From Ramlibacter sp. (GTDB lineage Bacteria; Pseudomonadota; Gammaproteobacteria; Burkholderiales; Burkholderiaceae_C), in the NCBI RefSeq assembly GCF_028291745.1, contig NZ_JAQGNQ010000086.1, forward strand, positions 62,001 to 126,000: a stretch of DNA of 64,000 bases, given 5' to 3'. The notes beneath the pieces were generated by a model, which saw nothing but the letters and a program-made list of their open reading frames with translations, was not told the origin of the DNA and did not search any database. The first letter of the stretch is position 1. Each line of letters opens with the position of its first letter. Both the position numbers and the translations under genes were made by a program. This document shows, piece after piece, positions 8,380 to 17,991 of this stretch.

Positions 8380-11199
8380 ATGAAGCAAGCAGGCGAGGGA
8401 GCGATGGCACGCGTGGGGCAGGGGTTGCGGCGCTTCGGCGGCTGGATCCGGCGCCACCCGTTCAAGGCAGTTGCCATCGTGCCCGTGGCACTGGTGCTGT
8501 ACGCCGCGGCGCTGTACCCCCTCACGCCCAGCATCGGCAACATCCGCAAGTCCAAGCAGGAGTCGCCCTCGGTGGTGCTCTCGGCCGACGGCAAGGAGCT
8601 CGCGGTGTTCCGGCGCGCCAACCGCGACTGGGTGAAGCTCTCGGACATTTCGCCGAAGGTGGTGCAGGCGCTGCTCGCCACCGAGGACAAGCGTTTCTAC
8701 GATCACCACGGCATCGACTTCACGCGCACCGCGCGCGCCATGTTCAACACGCTGACCGGCGACGTCGAAGGCGGCTCGACGCTGACGCAGCAGCTCGCGC
8801 GCAACCTGTACCCCGAGCAGATCGGCCGCGAGCAGACCATCAACCGCAAGATCAAGGAAGCGATCACCGCCTTCAAGATCGAGGCGGTGTACAGCAAGGA
8901 CGAGATCCTGGAGTCGTATCTCAACTCCGTGTCCTTCCTGTACAACGCGTGGGGCATCGAGATGGCCGCGCGCACCTATTTCGACAAGCACGCCAGGGAC
9001 CTGGACGAACTCGAAGCGGCCACGCTGGTGGGCATGCTCAAGGGCACTTCCTACTACAACCCCGTGATGAATCCCGAGCGCGCCGTGCAGCGGCGCAACA
9101 CGGTGCTGGCCATGATGGTCAGGGAGAACAAGCTGGATCCGGCGCGCTTCGAGCAGCTGAAGGCGCAGCCTCTGAAGCTCGACTTCGAGCGCCTGCCCGA
9201 ATTCAACGGCATGGCCCCGCACCTGACCGAATACCTGCGCCGCTGGCTGCTGGAATGGGCCGACAAGCACGACTACAACATCTACGCCGACGGCCTGGTG
9301 GTGAAGACCACCATCGATTCGCGCCTGCAGCAGGCGGCCAACGAGGCGGTGGACCGGCAGGCCAGGATGCTGCAGGCCGTGGCCGATGTGGAGTGGAGCC
9401 GCAGCGCCGTCAGCGGCCTCGGCAGCGACCCGGCGGCCTACGTGGCGGCGCGCGGCAAGTCCGCGCCCTTCGAATACTTCTGGAACAGCAATCCGGACCT
9501 GGTGAAATCCTGGATCCGCGACTCGCTGGAGTTCAAGCAGGCGCGCGACCAGGGCAAGAGCGAGCAGGAGGCGATGAAGGAGCTGGAAGCCAACCGCGAA
9601 TTCATCGCCAACCTGCGCAAGCAGAAGACCATGCTGCAATCCGGCTTCCTGGCGATCGAGCCGCAGACCGGCGCGATCAAGGCCTGGGTCGGCAGCCGCG
9701 ACTTCGCGCAAGACAAGTTCGACCACGTCTCGCAGGCAAGGCGGCAACCGGGTTCCACCTTCAAGCCCTTCGTGTACGGCGCCGCCTTCGAGATGGGCCA
9801 CCAGCCGAACGAGACGCTGATGGACCAGCCGGTGGCGATCCAGATCGACAAGAACCAGGTCTGGCGTCCCGGTGACATCGAGGGCGCCCCGACCAACCAG
9901 CCCATGACGCTGCGCGATGGCCTGGCCAAGTCGAAGAACACGGTGACGGCGCAGCTCATGATGCAGGTGGGCCCCTCCCGCGTTGCCGCCCTGGCCCGCG
10001 CGATGGGCGTGCGCCAGAGCAAGCTGGACGAAGTGCCCTCGCTGGCCCTGGGCACCAGCCCGGTGACGCTCAAGGAGATGGTGGCTTCGTTTGCCACGAT
10101 CGCCAACGGCGGCAACTACATCGAGCCGCAGGTCGTGACCGCGGTGGAAGACCGCGATCACAACGTGCTGGAAAGCTTCGGGGCCAAGGCGCCGGAGCAG
10201 GCGCTGCAGAACCAGGCGGCCATGACGCTGCTGGACGTGATGCGCGGCACCATCGACTACGGCACCGCCGCGGGACTGCGTCCGCGCTTCGGGCTGCAGG
10301 GCGACCTGGCCGGCAAGACCGGCACCACCCAGGGCAACACCGACGGCTGGTTCATCCTGATGCATCCGCAGCTGGTGGCCGGCGCGTGGGTGGGCTTCAA
10401 CGACAACCGCGTGAGCATGCGCAGTTCCTACTGGGGGCAGGGCGCGCACACCGCGCTGCTGGTGGTGGGCGACATGATGCAGAAGGCGCAGAAGGCCGGC
10501 GTGGTCGACACCAAGTCCACTTTCACCGCGCCGCACCTGCAGGACCAGGACAAGTCGCTGATCGATCGTGCGGGCGATTGGTGGAACAGCGTGTTCAACT
10601 CGCAGGGCCAGGACAGCCAGCCGGCCGTGGCGGCCACGTCGGACGTGAGCCTGCCCCAGGTGAACCTGAACCCGCCCTCGCTGGAGCCGCCGCCGCGGAC
10701 TGCCGCGACCGACCCGCAGCCGCCGCTGATCCAGACGACACCGGTGCCGGCCGACGCGCCGGTGGTGGCCGACACGCAGCGGGTGCCTTCCTTCCCGCGC
10801 CCCCTGGAAACCACGCGGCCGGTCGACACGATCACAGGCACGCAGGTGTACCGCACGCCGGATGCCATGGGCGCCGCCGCAGCCAGCCGCAGCGGTCGGC
10901 CGTCGGTGCCGATCTATGACGGGAATCCGTCGCCGTCGTCGGCCAGCGGGCGCGACGCCGCCTCGTCCTCGTCGACGACGACGAGCAGTTCGCGTGACGG
11001 CGCGCCGGCCGCGCCCAGCCCGCGCGACACGATCACCGTGCAGCAGCCAGCGGCACGCGACAGCGCGCCGACCCGCGACAGCGCCCCGACCCGCGAGAGT
11101 TCGTCCGGCAGCAGTGCGGGCACCGCGAGCGGCAGCGCCTTCACGCCGTCGGAGTCGTCCGGAGGCGGCGGTTCGCCTGCGAGCGATTCGACGCAGTAG
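8380..11199 (+). CDS. Class A penicillin-binding protein (PBP1-type transglycosylase/transpeptidase)
   Basis: A 939-aa bifunctional peptidoglycan synthase. One N-terminal membrane segment (about residues 27-47) is followed by a GT51 glycosyltransferase with the catalytic Glu in TEDKRFYDHHGID and GGSTLTQQLARNLYP. The transpeptidase has all three motifs: STFKP (catalytic Ser), SKNT and KTGTTQG. The family average is 700-850 aa; the excess is a C-terminal tail (about 745-939) that is Ser/Thr/Pro/Arg rich and probably disordered. The start is ATG 8380 (AGGA 9 bases upstream) or ATG 8404 (preceded by GAGGGA). It is monocistronic as far as can be seen. Confidence 0.93.
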   Translation: MKQAGEGAMARVGQGLRRFGGWIRRHPFKAVAIVPVALVLYAAALYPLTPSIGNIRKSKQESPSVVLSADGKELAVFRRANRDWVKLSDISPKVVQALLATEDKRFYDHHGIDFTRTARAMFNTLTGDVEGGSTLTQQLARNLYPEQIGREQTINRKIKEAITAFKIEAVYSKDEILESYLNSVSFLYNAWGIEMAARTYFDKHARDLDELEAATLVGMLKGTSYYNPVMNPERAVQRRNTVLAMMVRENKLDPARFEQLKAQPLKLDFERLPEFNGMAPHLTEYLRRWLLEWADKHDYNIYADGLVVKTTIDSRLQQAANEAVDRQARMLQAVADVEWSRSAVSGLGSDPAAYVAARGKSAPFEYFWNSNPDLVKSWIRDSLEFKQARDQGKSEQEAMKELEANREFIANLRKQKTMLQSGFLAIEPQTGAIKAWVGSRDFAQDKFDHVSQARRQPGSTFKPFVYGAAFEMGHQPNETLMDQPVAIQIDKNQVWRPGDIEGAPTNQPMTLRDGLAKSKNTVTAQLMMQVGPSRVAALARAMGVRQSKLDEVPSLALGTSPVTLKEMVASFATIANGGNYIEPQVVTAVEDRDHNVLESFGAKAPEQALQNQAAMTLLDVMRGTIDYGTAAGLRPRFGLQGDLAGKTGTTQGNTDGWFILMHPQLVAGAWVGFNDNRVSMRSSYWGQGAHTALLVVGDMMQKAQKAGVVDTKSTFTAPHLQDQDKSLIDRAGDWWNSVFNSQGQDSQPAVAATSDVSLPQVNLNPPSLEPPPRTAATDPQPPLIQTTPVPADAPVVADTQRVPSFPRPLETTRPVDTITGTQVYRTPDAMGAAAASRSGRPSVPIYDGNPSPSSASGRDAASSSSTTTSSSRDGAPAAPSPRDTITVQQPAARDSAPTRDSAPTRESSSGSSAGTASGSAFTPSESSGGGGSPASDSTQ

Positions 11200-11279
11200 C
11201 GCAAAGCCCTCCGCACCGTCCTTGCGGCCGGCGACCCCCGGTGGCGGCACCCGGCCGTGAACCGGTATGCTCTGCCGCG

Positions 11280-12002
11280 GTGGATTACTTTCTGCTCCTG
11301 ATCTCCGGCCTGGCCGCCGGCACCCTCGGCGGCATCGTGGGTACCGGCTCCTCGCTGGTGCTGATGCCGATCCTGATCGTGATGTTCGGGCCCCGCCATG
11401 CCGTGCCTATCATGGCCGTGGCCGCCATCATGGGGAATCTGGGGCGCGTGCTGGCCTGGTGGCGGCACATCAACTGGCGTGCCTGCGGCGCCTATTGCGC
11501 CACCGCCATCCCGGGCTCCATCCTCGGCGCCCGCCTGCTGCTGGCCATCCCCAGCGGTGTCGCGGAACTGGCGCTGGGCCTGTTCTTCCTGGCGCTGATC
11601 CCGGTGCGTCGCTGGCTGGCGCACCACGCCATCAAGCTGTCGCTGGGGCATCTGGCGCTGCTCGGTGGCCCCTTGGGTTTGCTGACCGGCATCGTGGTTT
11701 CGACCGGGCCGCTCACCGTTCCGCTCTTCACCTTCCATGGCCTGGAGCGGGGCGCCTTCCTCGGCACGGAGGCTGCCGCCTCGATCGGCGTCTACTCCGC
11801 CAAGGTCGCGACCTTCCAGGTGCTGGGCGCCTTCCCGCCCGAGGTGCTGATGCAGGGCCTGCTGATCGGCTCCACGCTGATGGCCGGCTCCTTCGTCGGC
11901 CGCTTCGTGGTGCTGGCGCTCTCGCCCGCGGCCTACCGTTCGCTGATCGACGGGCTGATGCTGTGCTCGGGGCTGTCGCTGTTGTGGGCCGCTGCACGCT
12001 GA
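11280..12002 (+). CDS. TSUP (TauE/SafE) family membrane permease
   Basis: About 240 aa, almost wholly hydrophobic, with 7-8 predicted membrane segments. The N-terminal GTLGGIVGTGSSLVLMPIL and mid-protein GGPLGLLTGIVVSTGPLTVP are the duplicated Gly-rich signatures of the TauE/SafE family (sulfite, sulfonate or related anion exporters). Substrate is not predictable. The start is probably GTG 11280 (VDYFLLLISG), because upstream residues are polar and unlike the family; no clear ribosome site is seen. A second TSUP gene lies at 56985-57785. Confidence 0.85.
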   Translation: MDYFLLLISGLAAGTLGGIVGTGSSLVLMPILIVMFGPRHAVPIMAVAAIMGNLGRVLAWWRHINWRACGAYCATAIPGSILGARLLLAIPSGVAELALGLFFLALIPVRRWLAHHAIKLSLGHLALLGGPLGLLTGIVVSTGPLTVPLFTFHGLERGAFLGTEAAASIGVYSAKVATFQVLGAFPPEVLMQGLLIGSTLMAGSFVGRFVVLALSPAAYRSLIDGLMLCSGLSLLWAAAR

Positions 12003-12098
12003 TGCGGCGGCGATACCACAGACGAAAGCATGCCGGTCCTACAGGGTGTCCGCGCCCTTGGCGCCACGATGAGGTCCCTTCTACGATGGGAACCTCGC

Positions 12099-13052
12099 AT
12101 GCCTGAAGTCAGGGTTGCACCGCAGACCATGGACGCCGCGCGCAAGCCGTCACCCACCTCGCCCAAGCCGCCGCTCGATGCGCGGCTGACCGAACAGCGC
12201 AATCCGCGCAGCACGCGCATCGACCAGATGTCGGCGCTCGAGATCGTCGACCTGATCAACGCCGAGGACCGGCTGATCGCGGCCGCCGTGAGCGACGAGC
12301 GCCTGCGGATCGCGCGCGCCATCGACCTCGTCGTCGACGGCCTGCGCCGGGGCGGCCGCCTCGTGTATGTCGGCGCCGGCACCTCGGGCCGGCTCGGCGT
12401 GCTGGATGCGTCCGAGATGCCGCCCACCTACCGCACCGACCCGGAGATGGTGCAAGGCGTGATCGCCGGCGGCTTCGAGGCGCTGCTGCGGGCGCAGGAA
12501 GGCGCCGAGGATCACCCGGAAGACGGCGCCGCGGCGATGGACGAGCGCGGAGTCGGCGCCAACGATTTCGTGCTGGGCATCGCGGCCTCGGGCACCACGC
12601 CGTATGTGCACGGTGCCTTGCAGCGCGCGCGCGAACGCGGCGCGCGCACCGGCTTCCTGCTGTGCACCTATCCCTCCGAGCAATTGCTGCAGACTCACGA
12701 CGTGGTGATTGCCCCGCTGGTCGGGCCCGAGGTCGTGACCGGGTCGACGCGCATGAAGGCCGGCACGGCGACCAAGATGGTGCTGAACATGATCAGCACC
12801 GGCGCGATGGTGCGCACGGGCAAGGTGTACGGCAACCTGATGGTCGACCTGCAGGTCACCTGCCAGAAGCTGCAGGACCGGGGCGAGCGCATCCTGATGG
12901 ACACGCTGGGCATCGACCGCGCCGCGGCCGCGCGCCTGCTGGAAGCCGCGGGCGGCCACGTGAAGACGGCGCTGGTGATGCAGCGCTTCGGGGTCGATGC
13001 CGCTGCGGCACGCCGTCGCCTGGACGAGGCAGGAGGCGCGATCCCGGCGTGA
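12099..13052 (+). CDS. murQ: N-acetylmuramic acid 6-phosphate etherase MurQ
   Basis: About 317 aa. A SIS-domain enzyme that cleaves the lactyl ether of MurNAc-6-P to GlcNAc-6-P in cell-wall recycling. Diagnostic motifs are GAGTSGRLGVLDASEMPPTY (catalytic Glu), AASGTTPYVHGAL and GSTRMKAGTATKMVLNM, with KVYGNLMVDLQVT downstream. ATG 12099 is preferred (GGGA 8 bases upstream); ATG 12129 is an alternative. No other recycling gene is adjacent. The upstream TSUP gene is 96 bases away on the same strand. Confidence 0.95.
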   Translation: MPEVRVAPQTMDAARKPSPTSPKPPLDARLTEQRNPRSTRIDQMSALEIVDLINAEDRLIAAAVSDERLRIARAIDLVVDGLRRGGRLVYVGAGTSGRLGVLDASEMPPTYRTDPEMVQGVIAGGFEALLRAQEGAEDHPEDGAAAMDERGVGANDFVLGIAASGTTPYVHGALQRARERGARTGFLLCTYPSEQLLQTHDVVIAPLVGPEVVTGSTRMKAGTATKMVLNMISTGAMVRTGKVYGNLMVDLQVTCQKLQDRGERILMDTLGIDRAAAARLLEAAGGHVKTALVMQRFGVDAAAARRRLDEAGGAIPA

Positions 13053-13164
13053 ACCGACACGGCAAAGTCGAACTCCGGCGCTGCTCGCACAGCAGCCCGG
13101 CGGCGCCCCGAAAAGGTCCGGACGGTGAGTTTGCCAAGCCAGGTCGCGGGTGATAGCCTGACGC

Positions 13165-15189
13165 ATGAGCGATAAACCGAATTCGCCGGTGCAGTCGGGA
13201 GAGTTTCGGCAGAGCGAAGAACGCTTCCGTCTGCTCGTCGAGAGCGTGCGGGATTACGCCATCTTCATGCTCGACCCGCAAGGGCACGTTCTCACCTGGA
13301 ACGCTGGCGCCGAGCGCTTCAAGGGCTATCGCGCTGAAGAAATCATCGGCCAGCATTTCTCGCGCTTCTATCCGCCGGAAGCCCTTGAAAGAAAGCTGCC
13401 CGAACACGAGCTCGAGGTGGCCGCGTCCGCCGGCTCGTTCGAAGACGAAGGCTGGCGGGTGAGGAAGGACGGATCGCAGTTCTGGGCCAATGTCGTCATC
13501 ACCGCGATGCGTGATTCCGCCGGGCGACTCGTCGGCTACGCCAAAGTCACGCGCGACCTCACCCTGCGCCGCGGCCATGAAGAAGCATTGCGTCGCAGCG
13601 AAGAACGATTCCGCTTGCTGGTCGAAGGCGTGTCCGACTACGCCATCTTCATGCTCGATCCCAACGGCGTGGTGATCACCTGGAACATGGGTGCCCAGCG
13701 TATCAACGGCTATGCAGCCGAAGAAATCATCGGCCAGCATTTTTCGATCTTCTACCCCCCTGAGGTGAGGGAGGCCGGCTGGCCCGCGCACGAGTTGCAG
13801 GTCGCCGAGGAGAGGGGCAGTTTCCTGGACGAGGGATGGCGGCTGCGCAAGGACGGGACCACCCTCTGGGCCACTGTCACGATCACCGCGCTGCGGGACG
13901 ACTCGGGTCATTTGCTCGGATTCGCGAAGCTGACCCGCGACCTGACAGAACGCAAGCGCGTCGAGGCGGTCGAGGAAGCGGGGCAGCACCGCGAAGAGAT
14001 ACTGGAAGCCGAGCGAAGCGCCCGCATGTCGGCGCAACGCGCGACCCGCGTCAAGGACGAGTTCCTGGCGACGCTTTCGCACGAACTCAGGACGCCCCTG
14101 AGCGCGATTCTGGGCTGGACGCAAGTGCTGATGCGCAGCCATGCGACGCCCGAACCGAAAGACCTGAGGCGGGCGATCGAAGTGATCGACCGCAATGCGA
14201 GGGCGCAAGTACAACTGATCGACGACCTGCTGGATCTCAGCAGGATCATGACCGGCAAGATCCGTCTCGATCTCCAGCAGATCCCGATCCTGGGCGTTGT
14301 CCAGAACGCCATCGATTCCGCCATGCCCGCGGCGGAGGCAAAGAACATTCGGCTGCGTGCCCTGTTGGACCCGGTGCGGTCGCTGGTCAACGCAGACACG
14401 GGCCGCCTCCAGCAGGTGGTGTGGAATCTGCTCACCAACGCGATCAAGTTCACTCCCAAGGGGGGGCAGGTGCAGGTGCTGCTCCAGAGAATCAATTCGC
14501 ACATCGAACTGAGCGTCAGCGACACCGGCATCGGCATCGCGCCAGGTTTTCTTCCTCACGTGTTCGACCGCTTCTCGCAGAGCGACAGTTCGACCACGAG
14601 GGCTTATGGCGGGCTGGGCCTGGGACTCGCCATTTGCAAGCAACTGGTGGAACTGCAAGGCGGCTCGATCCGGGCGTCCAGTGAGGGAGAGGGAAAGGGT
14701 TCCACGTTCTTCGTGGAACTGCCGGTCTCGATCATTCAGTTGGAAGATGAGGGAGCGCAGCGTGCCCATCCGACGGCGCAGCTCGGTCCGGGCGAACTGG
14801 TCGAATTGCCCGGACTGGCCGGCGTGCACGCGTTCGTCATCGACGATGAACCCGATGCCCGCGAACTGCTCACGCGGGTCTTCGAGCAACAGGGCGCGCA
14901 GGTGACGAGCTTTGCCTCCGCGGAGGAGGCGCTCCTGGCTCTGCGAACCGTCAGGCCCGCGGTGATCGTCAGCGACATCGGCATGCCCATGATGGACGGC
15001 TACCAGTTCATCCGCAGCTTGCGGGCGGACGAAACCCGCAACGAGCGGATTCCGGCACTGGCGCTGACCGCATTCGCTCGCGCCGAGGACCGCAAGAGGT
15101 CGCTCCTGGCCGGCTACCAGGCCCACCTGGCCAAACCGTTCGACGTGGCGGAACTCATCCTCCTGGTGGCAGGCCTGGTGGGCAGGTAG
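13165..15189 (+). CDS. PAS-PAS hybrid sensor histidine kinase with receiver domain
   Basis: A 674-aa soluble hybrid kinase. There are two tandem PAS domains of very similar sequence (about residues 24-135 and 147-265, each with YAIFMLDP and EEIIGQHFS), so probably an internal duplication. A HisKA domain follows (FLATLSHELRTPLSAILGW, His about 305), then a HATPase with N-box (LLTNAIKFTPKG), DTGIGIAP and GGLGLGLAI, and a receiver (about 555-670) with DDEP, phospho-Asp in VIVSDIGMPMMDG, and the Lys in HLAKPFD. All catalytic residues are present. No cognate regulator is adjacent. The gene ends 9 bases from the convergent Bug gene. Confidence 0.93.
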   Translation: MSDKPNSPVQSGEFRQSEERFRLLVESVRDYAIFMLDPQGHVLTWNAGAERFKGYRAEEIIGQHFSRFYPPEALERKLPEHELEVAASAGSFEDEGWRVRKDGSQFWANVVITAMRDSAGRLVGYAKVTRDLTLRRGHEEALRRSEERFRLLVEGVSDYAIFMLDPNGVVITWNMGAQRINGYAAEEIIGQHFSIFYPPEVREAGWPAHELQVAEERGSFLDEGWRLRKDGTTLWATVTITALRDDSGHLLGFAKLTRDLTERKRVEAVEEAGQHREEILEAERSARMSAQRATRVKDEFLATLSHELRTPLSAILGWTQVLMRSHATPEPKDLRRAIEVIDRNARAQVQLIDDLLDLSRIMTGKIRLDLQQIPILGVVQNAIDSAMPAAEAKNIRLRALLDPVRSLVNADTGRLQQVVWNLLTNAIKFTPKGGQVQVLLQRINSHIELSVSDTGIGIAPGFLPHVFDRFSQSDSSTTRAYGGLGLGLAICKQLVELQGGSIRASSEGEGKGSTFFVELPVSIIQLEDEGAQRAHPTAQLGPGELVELPGLAGVHAFVIDDEPDARELLTRVFEQQGAQVTSFASAEEALLALRTVRPAVIVSDIGMPMMDGYQFIRSLRADETRNERIPALALTAFARAEDRKRSLLAGYQAHLAKPFDVAELILLVAGLVGR

Positions 15190-15198
15190 GCGGGAACG

Positions 15199-16194
15199 CT
15201 ACTTCACGTTCTCCCCCCAGGGCATGTCCTTCCACAACTGCTTGAAGCCGGCTTCCGACTCCCGCAACTCCGCCTCGTACTTCGCCGGCGGCAGGTAGCG
15301 CAGCGGCGCGAAATAGCGCGCGGCCTGGGCCTGGAACTCGGGGTCGGCGGCGGCCTTCTCCACGGCCTTCACGAGCTGATCGCGGATCGCCGGCGGCAGG
15401 CCCTTGGGCGCGGCGATGCCGCGCAGCGAGGCCAGCACGATGTCGTAACCCTGTTCGCGGAAGGTGGGCACGCCGGGCGCGAGGTTGGTGCGGCTGGTCG
15501 CCATCTGCCCGAGGTTGCGCATGGGCGAGCCGCCCTTTTCGTATTGCAGCGCCTCGCCGATGTTCATCGACGCCATATAGACCTGCTTGCCGACCACGGC
15601 TGTATGCACTTCCGCCGCGCCCTTGAAGGGCACGTGCGTGAGCTTCACGCCCGCCGCGCGCTCGAACAGCATGGCGGCGAGGTGGTCGTCGGAGCCGATG
15701 CCGGTGGTGCCATAACTCACCTTGCCCGGGTTGGCCTTGGCAAAGGCCGCGAGCTCCGCCAGGTTCTTGATCGGCGAATCCTGGTGCACCGAGAAGTTGC
15801 CCGGATCATCGATCACGTTGCCGAGCAGGTCGTACTGCTGCCAGTGGAACATCGTCTTGCGCTCGATCGGGATGGTCAGCACGTTGGGCGTGTTGATGAA
15901 GCCGATCGTGTAGCCATCGGGCGGCGCCTTCGCGAGTTCGGCGAAGCCGATGCCGCCGCCGGCGCCGCCGCGGTTGCTCACCACGATCTGCGCGCCGTTG
16001 CCGAGGTACTTCTCGAGGTAGGGCGCGATCACACGGGCGATGATGTCGGTGCCGCCCCCAGGAGCGTAGGCCACGATCATCTTGATCGGCTGCTCGGGAT
16101 AGGCGGCTTGCGCCGCCATCGGCGCCACGGCGGCGGCCGTCGCCAGCAGCAGGCCCGGCAGGATGCGCCGCAGCAGGGAAGAGATACCTTGCAT
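15199..16194 (-). CDS. Bug/TctC family periplasmic solute-binding protein
   Basis: 331 aa. A signal peptide (about residues 1-30, ending AAQA) is followed by the family start YPEQPIKMIVAYAPGGGTDI and the loop ALA-KAPPDGYT (about 80-90). Bug proteins bind carboxylates and feed tripartite tricarboxylate transporters, but no TctA/TctB gene is present here. It is the last gene of a minus-strand operon with a hydroxyacid dehydrogenase (16228), an RraA-like aldolase (17265) and an alpha-hydroxyacid dehydrogenase (17992), which suggests a hydroxy- or keto-acid ligand (inference). Confidence 0.9.
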   Translation of the reverse strand: MQGISSLLRRILPGLLLATAAAVAPMAAQAAYPEQPIKMIVAYAPGGGTDIIARVIAPYLEKYLGNGAQIVVSNRGGAGGGIGFAELAKAPPDGYTIGFINTPNVLTIPIERKTMFHWQQYDLLGNVIDDPGNFSVHQDSPIKNLAELAAFAKANPGKVSYGTTGIGSDDHLAAMLFERAAGVKLTHVPFKGAAEVHTAVVGKQVYMASMNIGEALQYEKGGSPMRNLGQMATSRTNLAPGVPTFREQGYDIVLASLRGIAAPKGLPPAIRDQLVKAVEKAAADPEFQAQAARYFAPLRYLPPAKYEAELRESEAGFKQLWKDMPWGENVK

Positions 16195-16227
16195 GTTTGT
16201 CTTGTCTCCGTTTTTCTTGATGCGTTC

Positions 16228-17259
16228 TCAGGCGAGCAGGCGCGCGCGCCGCTGCTGGAAGGCTGGCCACACCTCGGGGTTCACGAGGCGCGGCGGCCGC
16301 TCGCCGGCGGCGAGGCCGCGGATCTGTTCGGCGGCGATGCGTGCCACGTTGCGGCGCGCCTCGTGCGTCACACCGGCGATGTGGAAGCTGGCGAACACGT
16401 TGTCCATGGCGAGCAGCGGGTGGTCCAGCGGCGGCGGTTCCTGGTCCCACACGTCGATGCCGGCGCCGTACAGGTGGCCGGAGCGCAGCGCCTCGACCAG
16501 CGCGTTCTCGTCGTGGATGCCACCGCGGGCGGTGGTGATGAAGATCGCGCCCTTCTTCATGCTGGCGAAGGCGGCCGCGCCGATCATCTTCAGCGTGCTG
16601 GCATCGCGCGGGCAATGCAGCGAGACGACGTCGGCTTGCGCCAGCAGTTCGTCCAGCGTCACGGCGCGGGCGCCGCGGCGGGCGATCTCTTGCGCCGGCA
16701 ACAGCGGATCGTGCGCGATCACCGGCAGGCCAAAGGCCTTGCACAGCGCTGCAACGCGGCGGCCGACCTCGCCGATCCCGACGATGCCCACCGTGCGGCC
16801 GTGCAGCTCGTGGCCCATCACGTTTTCGCGGGTGAAGCCGGTCTCGCGGCGCAGGCGCCGGTCGCACTCGATCATCCGGCGCGAGATCGCCAGCATCATC
16901 GCCAACGTGTGTTCGGCCACCGAGTCGGCATTGCCGCCGGACTGGTTGACCACGGCGATGCCGGCCGCGGTGCAGGCGGGCACGTCCACGGTGTCATAGC
17001 CGGCGCCCGAGGACGAAACGCACAGCAGGTTCGGGCAGCGGGCGATCAGCTCCGGGCTGACGAACCACTGGCGCGGCAGTTCGTCCTTCGCGGCGGAGAC
17101 GTGGTACACGTGCGCCGAGGCCAGCAGGTCCCAGGCCGCGGCCGGGTTCGTGCGGGCCGGGAACACGGCGAGCGAGAGGCCAGTCTGGCCATCGAGGCCC
17201 TGGTCGAAGGCCGGATCGATCCACAGGTCCGAGCGGACCACGCGCAGCGCGTTGGCCAT
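16228..17259 (-). CDS. D-2-hydroxyacid dehydrogenase (NAD-binding)
   Basis: 343 aa. A cytosolic oxidoreductase of the D-isomer-specific 2-hydroxyacid dehydrogenase family. It has the NAD motif GIVGIGEVGRRVA (about residues 155-167), the substrate Arg in ITTARGGI, the acidic residue in GIDVWDQEPP, and the catalytic His in FHIAGVTHEARRNV. The family interconverts 2-oxo and D-2-hydroxy acids (phosphoglycerate, glyoxylate, lactate types); substrate is not fixed by sequence. ATG 17259 lies 5 bases after the stop of the RraA-like gene, consistent with coupling; the longer frame to 17424 overlaps that gene and is not believed. Confidence 0.88.
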   Translation of the reverse strand: MANALRVVRSDLWIDPAFDQGLDGQTGLSLAVFPARTNPAAAWDLLASAHVYHVSAAKDELPRQWFVSPELIARCPNLLCVSSSGAGYDTVDVPACTAAGIAVVNQSGGNADSVAEHTLAMMLAISRRMIECDRRLRRETGFTRENVMGHELHGRTVGIVGIGEVGRRVAALCKAFGLPVIAHDPLLPAQEIARRGARAVTLDELLAQADVVSLHCPRDASTLKMIGAAAFASMKKGAIFITTARGGIHDENALVEALRSGHLYGAGIDVWDQEPPPLDHPLLAMDNVFASFHIAGVTHEARRNVARIAAEQIRGLAAGERPPRLVNPEVWPAFQQRRARLLA

Positions 17260-17264
17260 CGCGT

Positions 17265-17942
17265 TCAGATCGCCGTGGGATCGCAGCCGATCGCCTTCAG
17301 GCGCGCATCGATCCAGGAGGTGTCGTGCTTGCCGGCAGCGATGTTGGCCAGCGTCACCTTCTCCTGCGCGACCTTTTCGCGCGCGGCGGCCAGCACCTGC
17401 TCGACGTCGTCGAAAGGCACGCACAACAGCCCGTCGGCGTCGCCGAGGATCAGGTCGCCGGGGTGGATCACCATGCCGTCGATGGCGATGGGCACGTTGA
17501 TCTCGCCGGGGCCGTCCTTGTAGGGGCCGCGGTGGGTGACGCCGGCGGCGTAGATGGGGAAGTCGCCTTCGCCGATGAAGTCGACGTCGCGCACGGCGCC
17601 ATTGAGCACCACGCCCGCCAGCTTGCGGCTGATGGCGTAGCTCACCATGATTTCGCCGAACAGCGAGTTGGTCAGGTCGCCGCCGGCGTCGACGACGATC
17701 ACGTCGCCGGGCACGGCCATGTCCAGCGCCTTGTGGATCATCAGGTTGTCGCCGGGGCGCGCCTTGACGGTGAGCGCGGGGCCGCCGAGGCGGGCGCCCT
17801 TGTGGTAGGGCCGCAGGCGGGAGCCGCCGGCGGTCATGCGGGTCATGACGTCGCTGATGTTCGCGACCGGAATGTCGGCGAAGGCCTGGACGTATTTCGC
17901 GTCGACCTGGCGCTGGCGCTTGCGGATCTGGAGACCGACCAT
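17265..17942 (-). CDS. RraA-like protein (4-hydroxy-4-methyl-2-oxoglutarate aldolase / oxaloacetate decarboxylase family)
   Basis: 225 aa. A RraA/HMG-aldolase fold: GPALTVKARPGDNL, VIVVDAGGDLTNSLFGE and GVVLNGAVRDVD carry the Arg-Asp pair used for metal and substrate binding by the class II aldolase members. Because those residues are kept, and the operon is catabolic, an aldolase or decarboxylase role is likelier than RNase E inhibition (inference). ATG 17942 follows AGAGA; ATG 17966 is in frame but less well placed. It is the second gene of the operon led by the dehydrogenase at 17992. Confidence 0.85.
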   Translation of the reverse strand: MVGLQIRKRQRQVDAKYVQAFADIPVANISDVMTRMTAGGSRLRPYHKGARLGGPALTVKARPGDNLMIHKALDMAVPGDVIVVDAGGDLTNSLFGEIMVSYAISRKLAGVVLNGAVRDVDFIGEGDFPIYAAGVTHRGPYKDGPGEINVPIAIDGMVIHPGDLILGDADGLLCVPFDDVEQVLAAAREKVAQEKVTLANIAAGKHDTSWIDARLKAIGCDPTAI

Positions 17943-17991
17943 GTGCTGTTCTCTCTGTGCTGACAAAAGAAGGGGTGAATGTACGGGAATC

